Shown: positions 5,421-10,424 of the stretch, piece after piece | Numbering within the stretch: position 1 is the stretch's first letter | How the letters are laid out: the number at the start of each line of letters is the position of its first letter | Source: Pseudomonadota bacterium | Lineage (GTDB): Bacteria > Pseudomonadota > Gammaproteobacteria > Xanthomonadales > Xanthomonadaceae | Direction of reading: 5' to 3' | DNA length: 10,424 nt | Assembly (NCBI GenBank): GCA_023423235.1 | Contig: JAFAFY010000210.1 | Span: 1-10,424 of the forward strand | The notes under the pieces: generated by a model | Database searches by the model: none | Told to the model about the DNA's origin: nothing | What the model saw: the letters and a program-made list of their open reading frames with translations, nothing else | Program-made: the position numbers and the translations under genes

Positions 5421-8400
5421 AACTGTCGGACATCTCGATCCGGCGGCCGGTGTTCGCGGTGGTCGTGAGCCTGCTGCTGGTGGTGCTGGGCATCATGGCC
5501 TTCACCCGCCTGACCCTGCGCGAGCTGCCCAACATCGACCCGCCGATCGTCTCGGTCGACGTCAGCTACCCCGGCGCCTCGGCGGCGGTGGTGGAAACCC
5601 GCATCACCCAGATCCTTGAGGACGCGCTGGCCGGCATCGAGGGCATCCGCACCATCGAGTCGCGCAGCCGCAACGGCCGCTCCGACGTGACCATCGAGTT
5701 CAACCTCAGCCGCGACATCGAGGCCGCCGCCAACGACGTGCGCGATGCGATCAGCCGCGTCGCCGACCGCATGCCGATCGAGGCCGACCCGCCGGAGATC
5801 TCCAAGGTCGAGGCCGACGCCGACGCGATCATGTGGCTGAACATGCGCTCCACCACGATGGACACGATGGAGCTGAGCGACTACGCCGACCGCTACGTCG
5901 TCGACCGCTTCTCCTCGCTCGACGGCGTGGCCCGGGTGCAGCTCAGCGGCGCCCAGCGCTATGCCATGCGGATCTGGCTGGACCGCGACGCGATGGCCGC
6001 GCGCAACGTCACCGCCAACGAGATCGAGAGCGCGCTGCGCGCACAGAACGTCGAGCTGCCGGCCGGACGCATCGAATCGCAGGACCGCGACTTCACCCTG
6101 CGCGTGGAACGTGGCTTCCGCGAGCCGGAGCAGTTCGCGCAGATCCCGATCCGCCGCGACGACAACGGCTATGTCATCCGCATGGGCGATGTCGCCAGCG
6201 TCGAGCTGGGCGTCGAGGAACGGCGCTCGTACATGCGCAGCAACTCGGTGCCCAACGTGGGCCTGGGCATCGTGCGCACCTCGATCGCCAACGCACTGGA
6301 CGTGGCGACCGCGGCGCGCGCCGAGGCCGAACGCATCCAGCAGACCCTGCCGGAAGGTACCGAGATCTTCGTCGCCGCCGACAACACGGTGTTCATCGAT
6401 GCGGCGATCACCCGCGTCTACTGGACCCTGCTGGAGGCGATGGCGCTGGTGTTCATCGTCATCTGGCTGTTCCTGGGCAGCCTGCGCGCGGCGCTGATCC
6501 CTGCGGTCACGGTGCCGGTGTGCCTGGTGGCGGCGTTCATCGCGCTGTATGCGTTCGGGTTCTCGATCAACCTGCTGACCTTGCTGGCCCTGGTGCTGTG
6601 CATCGGCCTGGTGGTGGACGACGCGATCATCGTGCTGGAGAACGTGCAGCGCCGCGCCGACCTGGGCGAGCCGCCGCTGGTCGCCGCGCGCCGCGGCACC
6701 GCGCAGGTGGCGTTCGCGGTCATCGCGACGACCGCGGTGCTGGTGGCGGTGTTCCTGCCGGTCGGCTTCATGGAAGGCAATTCGGGCCGCCTGTTCCGCG
6801 AGCTGTCGGTGGCGCTGGCGGGCGCGGTGGCACTGTCGGCGTTCATCGCCCTGACCCTCACGCCGATGATGTGCTCCAAGCTGGTGCGCCCGCATGGCCA
6901 GCAACGCGGGCTCAATGCCTGGATGAACCGCCAGCTCGGCCGGCTCAGTACCGGCTATGGCCGGCGCATCGACGGTCTGGTGGCGCTGCCGCGCACGCGC
7001 CTGCTGCTGGTGCTGCTGGCTGCGATGGCGGCTTGCGCCGTGGCCGCGGTGCTGCTGTTCTGGCGGGTGCCCAGCGAGCTGTCGCCGGCCGAGGACCGCG
7101 GCCGTTTCTTTGTCGGCGTCGACGGCCCGGAGGGCGCGGGCTACGACTACACCGTGGGCCAGATGCAGCAGGTCGAGGAGATCTTCTCGCGCTACGTCGG
7201 CGACGACCGTCCGATCGAGCGTGCCAACTCGCGCGTGCCGCGTGGCTGGGGCGGCAGCGAGGACATGCACACCGGGCAGGTCATCGTGTTCCTGCACGAC
7301 TGGCGCGACCGCGACACCAGCACCAGCGACGTGGTCGAGCAGCTGCGCGCCGAGTTCGCCAGGCTGCCCGGCGTGCAGGCGCGCGCCAACGTGCCCGGCG
7401 GCCTGGTCGGCAGCCGCGGCCAGCGCTACCAGTTGGTGCTGGGCGGGCCGGACTACGCCGAAATCGCGCAATGGCGCGACCGCATGCTCGCGCGCATGCG
7501 CGAGAACCCCGGCATCCAGGACCCGGATTCGGACTACAAGGAAACCCGGCCGCAGATGCGCGTGGACATCGACCGCGCGCGCGCCGCCGACCTCGGCGTC
7601 TCGGTGCAGGAGATCGGCCGCACGCTGGAGACGATGATGGGCTCGCGCCAGGTCACCACCTTCGTCGACAACGGCGAGGAGTACGACGTGATCCTGCAGG
7701 CCGGGCGCGAACGCCGCATGGCGCCAGGCGATCTGGCCGACACCTTCGTACGCGGCCATGGCGATGCGCTGGTGCCGCTGTCGAACCTGGTCACCTTGAG
7801 CGAGATCGCCGAGCCGGGCAGCTTCAACCGCTTCAACCGCCTGCGCGCGATCACCATCAGCGCGGGCCTGGCGCCCGGCTATAGCATGGGCGAGGCACTG
7901 GAATGGACCCGGCAGGTCGCCGCCGAGGAACTGCCCGACTACGCGCAGATCGACTGGAAGGGCGAAAGCCGCGAGTTCCAGGAGGCTGGTGGCGCGGTGC
8001 TGCTGACCTTCGCGATGGCGCTGTTGATCGTCTACCTGGTGCTGGCGGCGCAGTTCGAGAGCTTCGTGCATCCGCTGGTGATCATGCTCACCGTGCCGCT
8101 GGCGGTGCTGGGCGCGTTGCTGGGGCTGTGGGCCACCGGCGGCACGCTCAATCTCTTCAGCCAGATCGGCATCGTCATGCTGATCGGCCTGGCGGCCAAG
8201 AACGGCATCCTGATCGTGGAGTTCGCCAACCAGTTGCGCGACGAGGGCCGCAGCGTGCGCGAGGCGATCGCCGAAGCTTCGGCGGTGCGCCTGCGCCCGA
8301 TCCTGATGACCTCGGCGGCGACCATCATGGGTGCGATCCCACTGGTGGTTGCCGGCGGTCCCGGCTCGGCGAGCCGTGCCACGATCGGCGTGGTGGTGAT

Positions 8401-8551
8401 CTTCGGTGTTGCGTTCTCCACCCTGCTGTCGCTGTTCGTGGTGCCGGCGTTCTATGCGCTGCTGGCGCCGTTCACCCGCTCGCCGGAGGCATTGGCGCGC
8501 GAGCTGGAACGGCTGGAGGCGGCGACGCCCGCGGTCGGCGGACACGCCTGA
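5417..8551 (+). CDS. RND multidrug efflux permease (HAE1/AcrB type)
   Basis: Inner-membrane proton-driven pump of 1044 aa, close to AcrB (1049 aa), that should export amphiphilic drugs, dyes or solvents as a trimer with the adaptor encoded just upstream. It shows the duplicated RND architecture: TM1 (11-30), a large periplasmic loop (31-335), TM2-TM6 (336-486), TM7 (527-549), a second periplasmic loop (550-857), and TM8-TM12 (859-1018). Proton-relay residues are intact: Asp401 and Asp402 in GLVVDDAIIVLENV, Lys928 in IGLAAKNGILIVEFANQL, and Arg958 in RLRPILMTS, equivalent to AcrB Asp407, Asp408, Lys940 and Arg971. The N terminus (KLSDISIRRPVFAVV and ELPNIDPPIVSV) places it in a subgroup distinct from AcrB and MexB. 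Substrate cannot be read from sequence. ATGA overlap with the adaptor implies coupled translation. No TolC/OprM-type gene or TetR/MarR regulator is adjacent, so the outer-membrane channel must come from elsewhere. Confidence 0.98.
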   Translation: MKLSDISIRRPVFAVVVSLLLVVLGIMAFTRLTLRELPNIDPPIVSVDVSYPGASAAVVETRITQILEDALAGIEGIRTIESRSRNGRSDVTIEFNLSRDIEAAANDVRDAISRVADRMPIEADPPEISKVEADADAIMWLNMRSTTMDTMELSDYADRYVVDRFSSLDGVARVQLSGAQRYAMRIWLDRDAMAARNVTANEIESALRAQNVELPAGRIESQDRDFTLRVERGFREPEQFAQIPIRRDDNGYVIRMGDVASVELGVEERRSYMRSNSVPNVGLGIVRTSIANALDVATAARAEAERIQQTLPEGTEIFVAADNTVFIDAAITRVYWTLLEAMALVFIVIWLFLGSLRAALIPAVTVPVCLVAAFIALYAFGFSINLLTLLALVLCIGLVVDDAIIVLENVQRRADLGEPPLVAARRGTAQVAFAVIATTAVLVAVFLPVGFMEGNSGRLFRELSVALAGAVALSAFIALTLTPMMCSKLVRPHGQQRGLNAWMNRQLGRLSTGYGRRIDGLVALPRTRLLLVLLAAMAACAVAAVLLFWRVPSELSPAEDRGRFFVGVDGPEGAGYDYTVGQMQQVEEIFSRYVGDDRPIERANSRVPRGWGGSEDMHTGQVIVFLHDWRDRDTSTSDVVEQLRAEFARLPGVQARANVPGGLVGSRGQRYQLVLGGPDYAEIAQWRDRMLARMRENPGIQDPDSDYKETRPQMRVDIDRARAADLGVSVQEIGRTLETMMGSRQVTTFVDNGEEYDVILQAGRERRMAPGDLADTFVRGHGDALVPLSNLVTLSEIAEPGSFNRFNRLRAITISAGLAPGYSMGEALEWTRQVAAEELPDYAQIDWKGESREFQEAGGAVLLTFAMALLIVYLVLAAQFESFVHPLVIMLTVPLAVLGALLGLWATGGTLNLFSQIGIVMLIGLAAKNGILIVEFANQLRDEGRSVREAIAEASAVRLRPILMTSAATIMGAIPLVVAGGPGSASRATIGVVVIFGVAFSTLLSLFVVPAFYALLAPFTRSPEALARELERLEAATPAVGGHA

Positions 8552-8561
8552 CCGCTGCTCG

Positions 8562-8588
8562 CGCGTACCGGCCGCGGACCGGTGCGCG
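8562..8588 (+). terminator. Strong hairpin just after the efflux operon
   Basis: CGCGTACCGG (8562-8571) pairs with CCGGTGCGCG (8579-8588) as a 10-bp stem with one G-U pair and a seven-base loop. It starts 11 bases after the permease stop. No T-run follows, so it is not a textbook intrinsic terminator. It may still slow polymerase or protect the 3' end of the pump mRNA. The remaining gap to 8685 shows no gene and no clear promoter. Confidence 0.45.
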
Positions 8589-8685
8589 TGGCACTGGACG
8601 ACGCGTGCATGCCCCCTGGGCCGCAAACCACGCGCGCTGCGGGAATCCGTGATAGCAAGGGGACCGGTCTTTCGCGGAACATCAC

Positions 8686-9234
8686 ATGACAACGGCACGC
8701 TGGGACAACGTCCGCCTCGACGGCGACGGCTTCGTGCTGCGCCGCTGGCGTGGCAGCGATCTCGACGCCCTGCTGCGGCATGCCGATGACGCCGCCGTGG
8801 TGCGCGGCCTCAGCGACCGCTTCCCGCATCCCTACACCCGTGCCGATGGCGAGGCGTTCCTGGCCGGCGAGGTGGTCGACCTGTCCGACCCGGTGCTGGC
8901 AATCGAGATCGACGGCCAGGCCTGCGGCGGCATCGGCGTGCGCACGGGCGCGGGCGAGCGCGCGCACAGCGCCGAGCTCGGCTACTGGCTGGGCCAGGCG
9001 CTGTGGAACCGCGGGGTCATGCGCCGGGTCGTCGCCCGCTATGTGCCCTGGGTGATGGATGCGCTGTCGCTCTCGCGGCTGCAGGCCAATGTGCTCGACA
9101 GCAATCCCGCCTCGGCACGGGTGCTCCAGTACAACGGGTTCGTCGAGGAAGGCCGGCTGCGCCAGGCGCTGCGCAAGCCCGACGGACTGCACGATCTGCG
9201 CCTGTTCGGCCTGCTGCGGGACCTGCCGGTCTAG
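8686..9234 (+). CDS. GNAT-family N-acetyltransferase (RimJ/RimL-like)
   Basis: A 182-aa single-domain acetyltransferase of the RimJ/RimL-like branch (Acetyltransf_3 type). It should transfer acetyl from acetyl-CoA to an amine, either a protein N terminus or a small molecule; the substrate is unknown. Landmarks are the opening strand FVLRRWRGSDLDALLRHADD (16-35), with the LR-W/P-x-x-x-D pattern usual for this branch; GGIGVRTG (81-88); the strand ELGYWLGQALWNRGVMRRVV (96-115), whose acetyl-CoA pyrophosphate loop is the WNRGVM segment (canonical Q/R-x-x-G-x-G/A, with Met at the last position, a common variant); and RLQANVLDSNPASARVLQYNGF (130-151), the Asn-rich CoA-contacting helix region followed by the typical GF. 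The ATG at 8686 has only a weak purine-rich site (CGGAA, 8675-8679). It is probably a monocistronic unit with a hairpin right after its stop. Confidence 0.93.
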   Translation: MTTARWDNVRLDGDGFVLRRWRGSDLDALLRHADDAAVVRGLSDRFPHPYTRADGEAFLAGEVVDLSDPVLAIEIDGQACGGIGVRTGAGERAHSAELGYWLGQALWNRGVMRRVVARYVPWVMDALSLSRLQANVLDSNPASARVLQYNGFVEEGRLRQALRKPDGLHDLRLFGLLRDLPV

Positions 9235-9240
9235 CGGTGC

Positions 9241-9274
9241 AAGCGGCGCGTGGGCTGCGCAGGGGCGCCGCTTT
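9241..9274 (+). terminator. Intrinsic terminator of the acetyltransferase gene
   Basis: AAGCGGCGC (9241-9249) and GCGCCGCTT (9265-9273) form a perfect 9-bp stem. The 15-base loop itself holds the palindrome CTGCGCAG (9255-9262). The right arm ends in TTT (9272-9274). It begins six bases after the TAG stop. The T-run is short, but position and stem strength make it the best terminator in the window. Confidence 0.62.
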
Positions 9275-9278
9275 CGTG

Positions 9279-9284
9279 CAGAAT
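9279..9284 (+). promoter_or_regulatory. Possible -10 element for the symporter gene
   Basis: CAGAAT matches four of six bases of TATAAT and lies 54 bases before the symporter ATG. A -35 at the right spacing (TGCGCA, 9256-9261, three of six) is poor and would sit within the terminator loop. Weak, pattern-based call. Confidence 0.22.
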
Positions 9285-9338
9285 CGAGCGTTCGCGCGGC
9301 CTTCGCGCATTTTCCAACGACAACGCGGAGCCCGCCCG

Positions 9339-10424
9339 ATGGACCAGTTCCTCACCGCCGTCAACGGCCTGATCTGGAGCAAGGCGCTGATCGCGCTGTG
9401 CCTGGGCGCGGGCCTGTGGTTCTCGCTGCGCACGCGTTTCATGCAGGTGCGCGGCTTCATCGAGATGACCCGCCTGACCTTCAGCGGCCACAGTTCCGAT
9501 GCGGGCGTGTCCTCGTTCCAGGCGCTGGCGCTGTCGATGTCCGGGCGCATCGGCATCGGCAACATCGCCGGCGTCGCCACCGCCATCGCCTTCGGCGGGC
9601 CGGGCGCGGTGTTCTGGATGTGGGTGATGGGTTTCCTCGGCGCCTCCACCTCCTACATCGAATGCTGCCTGGCGCAGATCTACAAGGAAAAGGACAACGA
9701 AGGCCGCTACCGTGGCGGCCCGGCCTACTACATCGAGAAGGGGCTCGGGCTGAAGTGGTATGCGTGGGCGTTCGCACTGGCGACGATCGCTGCGGCGGGC
9801 TTCCTGATGCCTGGCGTGCAGGCCAATGCCATTGCCGATGGCGCCGTCAATTTCTGCGCCAGCACGACCCTCTGCCCGGACATGTCGGGCCAGTGGATGG
9901 GCATGGAGGCGACGTTCGCATTCAAGCTGGCGATCGGCATCGGCGTCGGCCTGCTGCTGGCGGCGATCATCTTCGGCGGACTCAAGCGCATCGCGCTGGT
10001 GGCCGAGGTCGTGGTGCCGTTCATGGCCATCGCCTACATCCTGACGGCCGTCGTCGTCATGGCTCTGAACATCGACTTCCTGCCGACCATGTTCCGCATC
10101 ATCTTCGAGAGCGCGTTCGGCCTGCATGCCGGTTTCGGCGCCATGCTGGGCCTGGCGATCGAGTGGGGCGTCAAGCGCGGCATCTACGCCAACGAGGCCG
10201 GGCAGGGCACCGGTCCGCACGCGGCGGCTGCGGCCGAGGTCTCGCACCCGGCCAAGCAGGGCTACGTGCAGGCCTGGGCGATCTACTTCGACACCACGCT
10301 GATCTGCACCGCGACCGCCTTCATCGTGCTGGCCACCGGCATGTACAACGTCGTGTTGCCCGACGGCGCGGTGCTGCATGAGGCATTGCCGGGCGTGCAG
10401 GCGGGTGCGGGCTTCGTACAGGCG
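9339..10424 (+). CDS. AGCS-family alanine/glycine:cation symporter (3' end beyond window)
   Basis: Inner-membrane transporter that brings in alanine or glycine with sodium (or protons). The first 362 codons are present and the frame is still open at the right edge; full family members are about 450-500 aa. Family landmarks are SGRIGIGNIAGVATAIAFGG (68-87) followed by PGAVFWMW; YIECCLAQIYKEKD (106-119); RGGPAYYIEKGLG (125-137); the GVQANAIA segment (159-166); FESAFG (256-261); and NEAGQGTGPHAAAAAEVSHP (285-304), a membrane-associated signature of the family. Hydrophobic spans lie near 15-30, 70-105, 142-160, 194-213, 217-243, 263-278 and 310-335. The overall pattern resembles E. coli YaaJ. Two variations stand out: GIGN where relatives have GTGN or GSGN, and NEAGQG where many have NEAGMG. 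The ATG at 9339 is supported by GGAG (9327-9330) eight bases upstream. Cargo preference among small neutral amino acids is not readable from the sequence. Confidence 0.96.
   Translation, partial: MDQFLTAVNGLIWSKALIALCLGAGLWFSLRTRFMQVRGFIEMTRLTFSGHSSDAGVSSFQALALSMSGRIGIGNIAGVATAIAFGGPGAVFWMWVMGFLGASTSYIECCLAQIYKEKDNEGRYRGGPAYYIEKGLGLKWYAWAFALATIAAAGFLMPGVQANAIADGAVNFCASTTLCPDMSGQWMGMEATFAFKLAIGIGVGLLLAAIIFGGLKRIALVAEVVVPFMAIAYILTAVVVMALNIDFLPTMFRIIFESAFGLHAGFGAMLGLAIEWGVKRGIYANEAGQGTGPHAAAAAEVSHPAKQGYVQAWAIYFDTTLICTATAFIVLATGMYNVVLPDGAVLHEALPGVQAGAGFVQA

Noticed and set aside
8657..8665. AAGGGGACC as the ribosome site of the acetyltransferase
   Set aside because: It lies about 20 bases before the ATG, too far for initiation there, and no in-frame start codon sits at the right distance.
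5186..8698. A 1170-codon open frame on the minus strand, opposite the RND permease
   Set aside because: It is antisense to a complete, well-conserved RND gene. Its translation is dominated by His, Arg, Gln, Ala and Asp with no domain, as expected when a strongly GC3-biased gene is read on the other strand.
9231..10379. A 382-codon minus-strand open frame
   Set aside because: It is antisense to the AGCS symporter, is rich in His/Asp/Arg/Gln, and shows no recognisable motif.

Overview
The window is a GC-rich (roughly 70%), densely packed stretch of bacterial chromosome. Codon third positions are almost all G or C. The gene set and residue patterns (eukaryotic-type class I aldolase, a YmdB-like macrodomain protein next to a DUF6498-type membrane protein, a two-gene HAE1-type RND pump, an alanine/sodium symporter of the YaaJ type) suggest a gammaproteobacterium of the Xanthomonadaceae/Lysobacteraceae (Lysobacter, Luteimonas, Stenotrophomonas, Xanthomonas). 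That placement is inference from gene content and composition; no rRNA or other marker gene is present.

Layout. (1) 1-1007, plus strand: class I fructose-1,6-bisphosphate aldolase, missing only its first two or so codons. (2) 1251-2431, minus strand: a translationally coupled pair (4-bp overlap), a YmdB-like macrodomain hydrolase followed by a small multi-pass membrane protein, convergent with the aldolase. (3) 2533-3021, plus strand: a 162-aa protein with two copies of a ribosomal-L7/L12-C-terminal-like helical motif and a C-terminal membrane anchor; it diverges from the macrodomain gene. (4) 3140-4099, minus strand: cysteine synthase. (5) 4272 (or 4203)-8551, plus strand: an RND efflux operon of lipoprotein adaptor and inner-membrane permease, overlapping by 4 bp, with no outer-membrane factor gene beside it. 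(6) 8686-9234, plus strand: a RimJ/RimL-like GNAT acetyltransferase. (7) 9339-10424, plus strand: an AGCS alanine/glycine:cation symporter that runs off the right edge.

The genes are mostly single housekeeping or accessory transcription units, not one pathway. The two obvious functional pairs are the pump (adaptor plus permease) and the macrodomain/membrane-protein couple. There are no tRNAs, rRNAs, insertion sequences, phage genes or CRISPR arrays. No gap between genes exceeds 300 bases; the largest (1008-1250) holds only a short palindrome. I see no clear new multi-gene system. The items most worth a second look are the duplicated L7/L12-like tail-anchored protein, the odd leader of the efflux operon (promoter-like elements, a hairpin followed by six T, and an ambiguous start codon), and the macrodomain/membrane-protein couple.
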